A stretch of 64,000 bases of DNA. Origin: Hypericum androsaemum (Eukaryota > Streptophyta > Magnoliopsida > Malpighiales > Hypericaceae). Every line of letters begins with the position of its first letter. The stretch's first letter is position 1. The notes under the pieces were generated by a model. That model did no database searches. It was not told the DNA's origin and saw nothing but the letters and a program-made list of their open reading frames with translations. This document shows, piece after piece, positions 44,161 to 54,394 of this stretch. Where the stretch lies: the NCBI GenBank assembly GCA_963995505.1, contig OZ023186.1, positions 19,413,570-19,477,569 of the forward strand, given 5' to 3'. A program made the translations under genes and the position numbers.

Positions 44161-46836
44161 ATGGCTAACCGGGTTATAAGAATAAAGTTGAAATACGATG
44201 GAGTAATTTTCAACAACAATGAAACCGGTTTTGATTACCAAGGTGGTAGGAAAGAGAAGTTGAAGTTTCATGCAGCATTTGTTAGATACAATATCTTGGG
44301 GAAAAAAGTTAACGAAAAGATCCCAATAGGTCCAAATGAAGAATTTGGGCCATTGATATTTAGATGTCCATTTGGAAGAGGACAATTTGGTCCAATGTTT
44401 ATTAACGACGATGAAGATGTTAGGATAATGCTGGAGACCATGATTAACTTCTTTGGACCAATGGTGAAGGAGATTAAGCTTACAATCATTGTGGAAAAGA
44501 GGGTTAATAATTACAACCCGTTTGTCGTTGAAGCTGGTACGTCAACGGGGATGGATGTTGCTCATGAACCAATATTTGATTGGTTTGAAAATGATCCTAG
44601 AGAGACGGGTCCATATGCCACATACAATTTTGATCGTGAAGACGAAGCAGAAGAAGTAGAAGACGAAGACGAAGCAGAAGAAGACGAAAATGAAGCAGAA
44701 GAAGACGAAGATGAAGAAGAAGTAGTAGAAGAAGAGGAACAACAATACCGAGAACAACAATACGGTGAACTCGCTCTAACTGATCCCGGTGAACAATCAT
44801 CGATGACTGTTTATGGTGAAGAATGGGATTGCGACCGAGCAATAGATGGAAGTTGTTCTGGTTTGTTGAAAGAGGGTACGATTTGGAAGAGCAAATTTGA
44901 TGCAAAGAGGGAGATCGAGGCGTTCGTAATGAACGATGGGCGTGAGTTTGTCCGAAAAGAAACAAGGCCAGAAACTTTTTCTGTGAAGTGTAAAAAATGG
45001 GAGACTGATGATTGCAAATGGGAGATCCGTGTCTCACAGGAAAGAAGGGGCACACTTTTCAGTCCATGGAAAATCGTGAAACACACCTACCCACATACCT
45101 GTGGTCGCCTACGAAAGTCGCAGGATCATAAACAACTCACTTCTGCTTTCATTGCACAAATTATTAAGAAACGAGTAGAGGAACAACCAGAAATTCGTGT
45201 GGCCACTTTAAGGTCAGAGATCCACGACCATATGAAGTTTAGACCCTCGTATACGAAGACTTGGTGGGCAAAAGAGAAGGCGTTTCAAGATTTATGGGGG
45301 GATTGGCAAGAATCTTACAATCGCCTTTCGCAATGGTTTGCAGCATGCAAGGCAAATAATCCTGGAACTGTTGTTGAATGGGAATATTATCACACCCTCC
45401 CTGGTTACGTGGAAGCACTAATTCCTGGAACAAAGATCTTTAAGCGAGTTTTTTGGAGCTTCAAGCCTTGCATTGAAGCTTTCAAACATTGCATGCCTGT
45501 CTTGGAGATTGATGGAACGTTCTTGTATGGAAAATACAAGCATGTCCTCCTGATCGCCACTGCAATTGATGGTAATAATGCTATAATTCCAATAGCATTT
45601 GCTCTGGTAGAGGGTGAGAACACGGATAGTTGGCCGTGGTTCATGAAACAAGTCCGGAAGTACGTCACGCCTGGCCGACATGGAATATGTGTTATTTCTG
45701 ATCGACATGCTGGCATATTAAAGGCAATGAATACGGAGTATGGTTGGGGAGAAGACAGTGATACCGCCCATCGATATTGTCTTCGACACGTAGCAAGCAA
45801 TCTTAACAAACACTTCAAAAACGACGCCATGAGGAATGTCATGGAGATTGCAGGTGACATGCACAAATGTTTTGTAGTCTAAAACTATTTTACAAGTTGT
45901 TACTCCACATTTAATATTTTTACTATGTTGGTTGTAGGAATGCAAGCTCAACTGTGGAAGTTGGAAGCTAACATGCGAGAAATATGGAATGTCGACCAGG
46001 AGGTCTTCAACTGGATGTATGAACAGGAATTGCCCAAGTGGAGCTTAGCGTGGGATGGCGGACGCCGATATGGTAACATGACGATAAATTTTGCCGAGTG
46101 CGTAAATATGATCTTCAAAAAAGTTCGTCGTTTACCGGTGACGGCCTTGGTGGCAGAGACATTTAACAAGCTAACCGAATATTTTGAAGAGAGATCAACT
46201 AAGTGTATGAAAGAGAGCTGTACTGGCAAAATATTGATGTCACAGAGGCTCCTAAACAGGTTGGAGCGGTGGGAGGGAAAGGCTAATGTACATAGAGTGC
46301 GAGTTTCTGACAGTACAGTTGGATCGTACGAAGTTCGCACTGGGTACGATATGAGAAGACAAAAGGGGGACAGAAAGCATTCAGTTAATGTTTCCACAGG
46401 ATTTTGTGGCTGCGGCAAATTCCAGGCTTACCACTATCCGTGCTCACATGTGATGGCGTGTTGTACTGAACTTGGCATCGATTACAAGATATTTGTGGAT
46501 AAGTATTATCGCCTGGAAACCACACAAGCTTGCTACCAACTGAAGTTTGTTCCTCTGGGAAATCCTAAATATTGGCCGTATCCTGAAGATCCTACGGTTG
46601 TAAGGCTCATTCCAGATGAAAGATTAGCGAGGGGTAGAGGACAGCCACGGAAGCGCATACATAATGAAATGGATACAGTGCCTTTCGTCCGCTGTACGCT
46701 CTGTAAAACAAGGGGTCACACAAAAGCCAATTGTACTAATATAAGAGCAGTTGCGGCGGCAAGAGCGGCTAAAGCAGCTAAAGCGGCAGCTGTATCCGTA
46801 GGGGCAAGTACGAGTAGACGCCGTCGTGGACGTTGA
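44161..46836 (+). CDS. MURA-type Mutator transposase
   Basis: Exons 44161-45853 and 45938-46836 give 863 residues. The N-terminus (RIKLKYDGVIFNN) resembles the PB1-like domain of plant MULE transposases, followed by a long acidic D/E linker (about residues 155-205). The MuDR DNA-binding domain follows (WKSKFDAKREIEAFVM, WEIRVSQ, HTC). The MULE transposase core has LEIDGTFLYGKYKHVLL with the first catalytic Asp, then IPIAFALVEGENTDSW and ICVISDRHAGILKA with the second Asp. The SWIM zinc finger is CGCGKFQAYHYPCSHVMACC and a terminal CCHC knuckle is CTLCKTRGHTKANC. All signature residues I can check are present. It would bind the element ends and catalyse cut-and-paste transposition. Confidence 0.93.
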
Positions 46837-47014
46837 ATTGTAATTAATTTTGAACTGAAAGGATTGTACTTTGTAATATTTTGTGAAACTCTATGTGGGT
46901 TGTGTTGAGTTTCTTTGTAACAGTCTGAAGTTTAAGTTACTCTATCTTAGCAGAATAATGACGCATTACACATTTTATGTATATATTTATTGTCATAATT
47001 GTTCAGGTGTGCCA

Positions 47015-48748
47015 ATGAGGAGAAGTGGCAAAGAGCCAATCGCACATGATGACGAAGAGCCGGAGCATCCTCAAATCGATTGGAATGCTCTATGTGGTTC
47101 TAAGTTTGGGTATATTTTCAAACGATTACAGAGGCCATCCAACGATAGATCAGAAGTCCCTCCTCAGAAACCTACCAAAAGCAACTGTTATTACAAGCTT
47201 GTCAAGCGAGATCCAGAACCGTGGAGTAGAGCCATGGACTTTCTGACAGTTGAAGGTATTCCGTATTTCTATATTGGATCACATAATATTTTTATTAAAT
47301 TTTAATTTATTTTACAGGGATGATGATAGGAACCTGTTTTAAAGGGACAAGTATTCAGAGCTTCAAAAATACCTATAGTGGTACTACAGTTATGTCGGTA
47401 AGAAATTTTACATTATCCTTTAATTTGAGTTAGCATCATAGTCAATTTTATAACAAGTATTTTGTATTTGCTTGTAGATGGTTGTAGAGGTGACCCGTTT
47501 TCAGCGTGTCGGAATTGGCGCACTTGCGACATTAAAGGTACAATTAAAAAAATTTTATTTATTCTTACATATTTATGTTATGTGAGAAAATTTTTAAACT
47601 TTTAATATATTACAGGATTCTACAGGCAGTATTACTGGTACCATAAATGACTCTACCGGTCTTGTTGAAGCTGGATGTGTGTTGTATCTTAAAAATGTGA
47701 GCATATCCTTTTTTTTCTCAATAGTCCCAGATAGTTGTTTACTGATTTTCTGGTTCTTCAACAGGTAAAAGTTGACTCGTCCCCATACCAGAACAACAAA
47801 TTATTTAGCATTACTGAAGAGAACGTGGTCATAGTGTTCAAGAAAAATGGAGAATCTGATGAAGATTCCCAAGAACAAACTCGTCCAGCACCATCCTATG
47901 ATGGTCGTCGTCCTTATCCTCCAGCACCATATCCTAAGGGACGTGGTGCCGATTTGAAGGCACTATATGGCTCAGAGGCCTTTGAGTGGCTCCAAGAACA
48001 AAAGAGGTTAGAGCTGCATAAAAAGGAAGCTGAAGCTAAATCAGCCCTTCGAAGGAAAGCCATACGAGCTGAAGCAGACCGCAAAGCCAATGACATTTTC
48101 AACAATGAACCATGGACAACAGCTATTGAATTTGTTCTATCTCACGGTATTACGAAAATACTTATACATACTTGTTACTTACATTTATGGAGTATCTAAT
48201 TTTTAAATTTTTTAGGTTTGATGTATGGAGCTAACGTTGATGGAGTATCTATTGAGGATGTAAAAACAATCTCTGAAAGCATCACAATTCCACAGGTAAC
48301 ATTTGTACATATATGAAAATTTTGCAATTTGCAAGTAATGTTATTGTTAACTAAGAGACTTGCAGATGGTTCTGTACGTGAAAAAGAAGAAACATGTATA
48401 CGGCAATAGTTTCCGAGCAGTTTTTCAGGTATTATAATATAATATATTATTTATTTCTTAATCATATTTTTTAATTATCAAAGACTTCATATCTATAAAT
48501 TTATGAAGGATCCTACTGGCGAAATCACGGGGAGTTTACAAGACATTGAGAGTACCTACTGTGATGGATGTGTGTTGCTAGTGAAAGATGTAAGCTTATA
48601 TTATCATTACATCGTCGTCAGTAAATTATTTTAATATAATCATTGACCTAATTACGTATTTTTTGAACAGATTTATGTCTCGTATGAAGAAAATCGAATA
48701 CATTTCAGTGTTGATCACGAGAATGTTAAACGAGTTTTCAAGGAATAG
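47015..48748 (+). CDS. Transposon-borne protein with two HROB-like OB-fold modules
   Basis: Nine exons: 47015-47255, 47318-47397, 47478-47537, 47616-47696, 47765-48146, 48216-48295, 48366-48428, 48509-48589, 48671-48748. Phases all fit, giving 381 residues. Two copies of one module use the same exon pattern. Module 1: VVEVTRFQRVGIGALATLKD, STGSITGTINDSTG, VEAGCVLYLKNVKV, FSITEENVVIVF. Module 2: MVLYVKKKKHVYGNSFRAVF, DPTGEITGSLQD, CDGCVLLVKDIYV, IHFSVDHENVKRVF. The DxTGxIxGxI / GxVLxLK / L.IT..NVV pattern is that of the HROB OB-fold family (recombination-associated single-strand-DNA-binding-like proteins). A charged K/E/A-rich helix links them. The start could lie further upstream in a spliced exon. 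A role in repair or end protection during transposition is inference. Confidence 0.8.
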
Positions 48749-49046
48749 TGGCAAATATGTCCCTACCGGGAATTCTGATGAGAATTGTGACAACGTGTTG
48801 AGAAACATAAAGACATTTTTTTTATCTGTTATTTCATATTGTTGTCATCCTATTTTAGTATTGCACTTCTTAGTTTTGTCATGTCGTATTTCCTTATACC
48901 GTACTTTGTTTAATATCTTGACGGCATACTTATCTAGAAAGGTATAACGTTTGAAAAGTTTCGAGAACTAAAACACAAATCATAAAAAAAGTGAAGTTAA
49001 TACAGTCATAAAAGCATCCAACGAATGTCTAGTACAGAAGCATAAA

Positions 49047-51896
49047 CTACTTCTTCTTCTTCTGAGGCTTCTCCTTTTGATGCTTATCTGCGTGAGCATT
49101 CGCCTTCCCCTTTCCCTTTCCAGGCACATTCAGGTGTCCTCCTGTAAAACATCGCACACCAGCCTCTCTAGCTCCCCGATTAGGCTGACGCCGGACCAGA
49201 GGTATTTCTTCATCCTCAAAATCGGTTGGATCGTCAAATGAAGAGTCACCACTACCATGAGTTGTAGTATCACGTGGCGAAGTCCTATTATAAAATATCA
49301 TACAAATTTATCAAAATCAACAAATTATGTTATCAACACAATAAAGCCATACAATCAATTCAAAATTTTTAAATAAAATTCATAATTTACACACACCAAA
49401 TTGTAGAGAACCAACCTCTGTGTAGGTGTCTCAAATAGTTGGGATGTCTGTACACCAGACCGGGTCAAACCAAAACTGGACTGCGTGTCGGACGTATGAG
49501 CCCCAGTTTGGGGCCAACCAAATATATTTTCCCTGAATAATGGATGAGCAGCGGAGGGGGCGACGCCGAAACCCGATCTGGAAGGGCCCAGTCCGTAAGA
49601 AAACGGCTGCACAGACCTAGCTGCTGTTGTACCGTCTCCAATGAGAACACCCCTAATAACAAACCCAAAAATTTATATAATAATGAAATCAAAACAATTG
49701 AACATATTGTAATAAAATTCATAATTAATACCACACATTAAGATAAACAAATACCTCTGCCCAGGGGGAGTAAACAGCTGGGAATGCGGCACCCCAGTGT
49801 GGGCTAGGCTGTAACTCGAGTGCTGGTGGGACGGCTGGGAAGCGGAGCCAGGGGTGCCAAAATCTGTGTGCTGGGAGAATGGATGAGAGGCGGAGGTATC
49901 CATGCTGAGAGACGTCACTGTGTTTGCTGGAATCTGCGATCTCGACCGATAATCTTCCCAGACCATGGGCTCCACTTGATAACCAGGTACGAGCTCAGGC
50001 CGGGGTATTGGTTGCCGCTTGTTGAAAAGGGTGGTTTTGCATCTCACGACAGATACCCTCTCTGATTGAGGAAGATCGTATGTCATGTGCTCCGCCAGTC
50101 CCACAGGTGCCTGGCTGTCGCGGAGACCTAGGTACCGTCTTTGCTCGCCGGCGAACCCAAGTGCAATCTGCGACAAATTCTGAATTTCTGAAATGTCTGA
50201 AGACCTGTGGCGTATATGCTCAACAACATCCGCCTACAAATAAAATTTTATTATCATTAGCATTGTGGAACATCGCTATTAAAATTAAAATAGACAACAT
50301 CTTTATTTAACATAGCTAAATTGACTTACACTCATGTGTAACATTGCGCTAGCAGGGCTGATGAATCGCCGAGTAATCTTCCTGTACAAATCCATATATC
50401 CATCATGATAATGGATATACAGCGATGTAGGTACTCCGTGATACACATATCTTGTCCGAAATTCCACCCAGATCTTCACATGGCCTTCGTAAATAGCATT
50501 CCAATTTTGGCCAGCCTGACCCCGACCATCCACCGCACTATGTGTCGCCTCATCGATCTCAGGGCTAGCCGGAATACCCTGGAGTAATCCGAACTGTCGT
50601 AACACCCGATCAGGATAATGCCACTCCACATGTAAAAAGCATATCAACGGGACTCGTGCCAACCATAAGCCACAATCACGATGGCATATTGTCGGGAGAT
50701 TGCTAAGAATCTCGTCGTTATACGGCATCCATACAACCTGTAACAAATGCACACAGTCGTAGCTCGTCCAAATGGTCATGGTTATATGTATGCAACACAG
50801 TATGATTTAAGTCAAAACTATTCATTAAAATTTAATAAACAAATTACTTACATCTGATTCTCTAAGCTCATCCAACCTGCGTCTGTAAACAGATACGGTT
50901 GTTATTTTTTTGCTGGCCGCTCTGTTAAATTTTCCACTCCACTTGCACAGTGACATAAAAATATCACGTCAATTCTATAAGATTAATCAGCGGCTACAGC
51001 GCATTAAGTAATAATTTGTACCTGATGCCCAGTGCTTGCCCAGGTTGTTGCACTGCCGGATTTAACAAAACCGGACGATTTGGGATGATCTGTTCCCAAG
51101 CCCACATACATATTAGCGTCATCGCCCCGGCAATAAGTGAACGTGTCGAGCTTGTGGCTCTACATAAATGGCTGTACGTGTGTGACAAACACGCACTACC
51201 CCAGCTGTAAGAACCAATTGCCTCTACATTCTCTAGAAGTGGCAACCAGTATGTGTTCACCCTGGCATCACTAGACTCGGGAAAAAGAATGCATCCGATA
51301 AGTCGCAATATGTTCGCTCGAACATATCGTTTTACGACCTCATCACCAGTATCAATTGGGATAGTAGCAGGGTCAAAATGGTCCTCGAACCATTTAAGGG
51401 CAATTTGGTTTTTCCAAACCATTCCAGGGGTATCTGCCGGGTTACTGCCAAATAGGCGTACGCAGAACTCGTGCCAATCAGGAGGTGTCTGCAACCCTGT
51501 TACTGGGTGACCATCGATAGGAAGCCCGAACAACACAGCAATGTCCTGAAGAGTAACTGTCATCTCACCCACAGGCATATGGAACGTATGGGTCTCCGGC
51601 CGCCACCGCTCCACCAAGGCTGTAACAAATGCTGTTTCGAGAACGACCCAGCCAATACACCACACATCCCAGAAACCTGCCTCCTTCATATAGGCTATAA
51701 AGGCCTCGTTCTGCACATGAGACACCGTCCATTTCCGTCGGTGTATCTTCAACAATGTGTCCTGATTATCGTTAATCCCTTCACGAACCTCACGGTTCCA
51801 CACGTCCTGAGAACGGTGCACATCCTGGTGCACTAATACCGACGTATCTAAGGGTCCTCCATTCCCTAGAAGATGCCCGTATGGCTGTGCATCCAT
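49047..51896 (-). CDS. Plant mobile domain (PMD) protein of the Mutator-like element
   Basis: Six exons on the minus strand: 51896-51022, 50936-50852, 50737-50330, 50233-49755, 49652-49416, 49284-49047; 773 residues, phases consistent. The N-terminal two thirds is a plant mobile domain: WDVWCIGWVVLETAFVTALV, ERWRPETHTFHMPVGEMTVT, LQDIAVLFGLPIDGHPV, CLSHTYSHLCRAT, LICMWAWEQI, VVWMPYN. This domain is shared by MAIL1/MAIN proteins and by transposon-encoded relatives. The C-terminal third is S/G/Q-rich, built from two related exons each ending LF(E)TPxQR, with a basic KKKK terminus. The gene converges on the OB-fold gene with about 300 bp between stops. Confidence 0.87.
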
Positions 51897-52069
51897 ATCT
51901 AAACAACACAATAGACATATTAGAACATTATATACCAATATATTAACAAACTTAGCAAATCCAACAATGTTAAACATTGAACAATTAGAACATTAATCAA
52001 AAAATTAATTAAAATAGCGTTATTACAGACCATATTACGGTCACATTGTTTAACGGTCAAACCACTCGG

Positions 52070-52232
52070 ACCTTATTTTGGTCAAACTGGCCGGCCGGAC
52101 CATCTTTCGGTCAAACCGGTCGGACCATCTTTCGGTCAAACCGGTCGGACCATTTTTCGGTCAATTTGGTCTGATCAATTTTTTGGCCAGACCGGTCAGA
52201 CCGAAATTTTGGTCGCACCATTCGGACCAAAT
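52070..52232. repeat. Right ACCGGTCGGACC subterminal cluster
   Basis: Five or more repeats of the form CGGTCAAACCGGTCGGACC at about 25-bp spacing, opposite in orientation to the left cluster. They lie just upstream of the PMD gene and so may act as its promoter elements as well. Confidence 0.78.
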
Positions 52233-52426
52233 TTTTTTTAACCAATTATCTATAAATTACAATTAACCAACATCAACAATTAACATCCCTCAAAAATAAA
52301 AAATTATCAACAATTAACCAATTAACTAACAACAACAATTAACCAATTAACTAACATTCACAATTAACTAATTAAAAAATTAACTAATTAAAAAATTTAC
52401 CTAATACGACGTCGGGGGCCGGACCG

Positions 52427-52860
52427 AGAGGCGGACGAGCGGGGAGCGGGGAGCGGGGAGCGGGGGCAGGGAGCGGGGGCGGGGAGCGGGGGCGGGGGCG
52501 GGGAGCGGGGGCGGGGGCGGGGAGCGGGGAGCGGGGGCAAGGAGCGGGGAGCGGGGGCGGCGAGCGGGGAGCGGGGAGCGGGGGGCGGGGGCGGGGGGCG
52601 GGGAGCGGGGAGCGGGGGAGGGGGCGGGGGCGGGGGCGGGGAGCGGGGAGCGGGGGCAAGGAGCGGGGAGCGGGGGCGGCGAGCGGGGAGCGGGGAGCGG
52701 GGGGCGGGGGCGGGGGGCGGGGAGCGGGGGCGGGGGGCGGGGGCGGGGGCGGGGAGCGGGGAGCGGGGAGCGGGGGCGGGGAGCGGGAGCGGGAGCGGGG
52801 AGCGGCGAGCAGGGAGCGGCGAGGCGAGCGGGGAGCGGCGAGGCGAGCGGGACAGACGGG
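52427..52860. repeat. G-rich minisatellite (GGGAGC / GGGGGC units)
   Basis: About 430 bp made almost only of GGGAGCG and GGGGGCG units on the + strand, with a larger internal duplication (52530-52620 resembles 52650-52740). Dense runs of three to five G make G-quadruplexes likely. Open frames over it are artefacts of composition. Confidence 0.9.
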
Positions 52861-52892
52861 AAGGCGATATCGGGGACGGGAGTGTGAGCGAC

Positions 52893-53160
52893 GGAAAAAG
52901 TCGGATTTTGGTGTTTATATGGACCGAAATCCGACTTTTTTTGTTGGATCTTGTTATAGTTGGATCTCGATATCCTTCGGAAATCCACTTTATACCGGAC
53001 CAAGATCCGACAAAAAAAGTCGGATCTTGGTCATCCGACAACGGTCGGATCTTGGACCAAGATCCGACTTTTTTAGTCGGATATATCATCCGAGAAAAAC
53101 GGTCGGATCTTGGTCATCCGACAAAAAAAGTCAGATCTTGGTCCAAGATCCGACTTTTTT
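52893..53160. repeat. Right subterminal palindrome array
   Basis: Mirror of 43228-43484 with the same GTCGGATCTTGG/CCAAGATCCGAC units and similar spacers. Confidence 0.8.
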
Positions 53161-53262
53161 CGGCGTCCGTGCCACGTGGACACCGTCCCCGCAATACTTT
53201 CAAATCGGACGCTTTTTTTCACAAAAAAGGGTGAATAGTAACACCATTCAGAAAAAAAACCC
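53033..53262 (-). repeat. Right terminal inverted repeat of the Mutator-like element
   Basis: Complement of 43127-43357 with only scattered mismatches. Confidence 0.85.
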
Positions 53263-53634
53263 ATTATTTCTTTCTTTAGTTGACCCTTCAATGCCCTACT
53301 CTTCATAGCCTCCAAGTTCTCCAGTGTAAGGCGGAAAAGTATTTAGAGGGGGCAGGGGAATTAGAAGGAGGAAATGTTCAACATTGAACGACACATGATA
53401 GAGAGAGGTGTCTAATTCTAATTCTACATAGATAACTAACGACTCCTCCCACCCCACCTCCCTCAGAATTAGGACAGTTAAGAGTTCCTTTTAAATGAGG
53501 AAGACCGGGAGTTTGTTACGACCATGATTCCTTAGTGGCTGGCAATTTACCTAAAGGTCATTGGTTAACTAACTCGTTGTTACTTGCCTTAATTTGTTCC
53601 AAGTATTTTTATCCATAAAATTTCGGGTTTTACA
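53263..53634 (-). repeat. Gypsy 5' LTR, outer portion
   Basis: Continuation of the LTR interrupted at 43126; matches 38133-38495, with a small insertion near 53480 (AAGAGTTCCTTTTAA). Confidence 0.85.
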
Positions 53635-54016
53635 ACAACCGACTGGCGGGTGCACTCTCCAAGTATGCTTTGGAGATTTCCTTGGATTATTTTATTTTTG
53701 ATATCCCTTAGCTTCTTGTTTGGAGATTTACATTGACTTACGAGGTATTAGCCTCCCTAGGTGTACGCGCTTGACTAGGGGTGATCCTTCCCCCAGGGTC
53801 TATTTAGATGGTGACAGCGCAAGACCAAGTTTTGCGACATACCAAACGCCAAGGGGGATTTTTCTTCCCGAGGTACTCTTTCCCTCTCACGGATTTTTCC
53901 TACTGGATTTTTCCGTGAAAGGGTTTTAACGAGCTCGACGGTCGCAACCTCAAAGGCCGAGAGGGAGCCCTGCACTAAGTAGATTTTATTATTGGCGGTT
54001 TCGTTTATATATAGGT
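53635..54016 (+). mobile_element. LINE fragment, right part with 3' end
   Basis: Continues the RNase H tail (ALSKYALEIS) and then the degenerate LINE 3' tail, with stops. It ends near the 'cgtttatatataggt' block equivalent to the other LINE 3' ends here. Confidence 0.75.
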
Positions 54017-54394
54017 ACGATTTACCCCTCCCATTCCAGAAAAAAGATAGAAAAAATAGGTTTTTTTTTTCCTACCTTGGTTGCGCGACGGCCGACGGAT
54101 GTGGTGGGCCAGCCCAACTGGAATGTGCGGTGTGACGTCATTGATTTCGGGCGACGTGATTGGGCCCAATCCGTACAGATCTCATTTGTTAGGCCCAGCC
54201 CACTACACCAAAGCTTCGTTTTCCGGTTTCCTTCCGGATCCCAAAAGTAATTTTGAAAACCGAAATCCCGCGCTCTCGTTCCCCGACGAAAAAAAATCCC
54301 CAATCGCGGAGATGAACCGGCACCCCCGTGACTGGTGAAAAAGGAGGAAGGAGCCAAGGAGACGAGGTGGAGGTGGAGGTGGAGGCGGAGGACG
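54017..54394 (+). promoter_or_regulatory. Promoter and leader of the INCENP/WYRD gene
   Basis: Short upstream region bounded by the LINE remnant. It contains a perfect TGACGTCA (CRE/as-1 type bZIP site) at 54133-54140 and two GGGCCCA/GGCCCA boxes (about 54162 and 54193), the latter frequent in promoters of growth and cell-cycle genes. No clear TATA box. Confidence 0.45.

Larger units (their letters stand above)
43127..53262. mobile_element. Autonomous-type Mutator-like element (10,136 bp) with three intact spliced genes
   Basis: The ends GGGTTTTTTTTCTGAATGG are inverted at the right. Inverted repeats extend about 230 bp each (43127 to about 43357 and about 53033 to 53262) with few mismatches. 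The target duplication ATTATTTC lies at 43119-43126 and 53263-53270, and the uninterrupted LTR copy at about 38132 shows the empty site with one ATTATTTC. Cargo: MURA-type transposase (+), two-OB-fold protein (+) and plant-mobile-domain protein (-, convergent). All three keep consistent phases with no stops, so the element may be recent and possibly active. Confidence 0.93.
36798..53634 (-). mobile_element. Gypsy LTR element shell hosting the copia and Mutator-like insertions
   Basis: ACAAC occurs at 36793-36797 and 53635-53639, immediately outside sequences beginning TGTCACGACCC and ending GGGTTTTACA, so both LTRs belong to one insertion. In minus orientation the LTR starts TGTAAAACCCG and follows a purine tract (GAGAGGGAAAGGA at 38496-38508), typical of Tekay/Del-type gypsy 3' ends. 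Almost all internal coding sequence is gone: only a short stretch (38496 to about 38620) remains before the copia insertion. Confidence 0.83.

Noticed and set aside
50994..51021. PMD protein ending with YKLLLNAL at the end of the first exon
   Set aside because: A GT donor at 51021/51020 and a matching acceptor at 50937 continue the domain in phase through five more exons.
52384..53089. Long proline/arginine/serine-rich open frames on the minus strand
   Set aside because: They are translations of the G-rich minisatellite in several frames at once; no domain, no consistent codon usage, and one runs into the inverted-repeat array.
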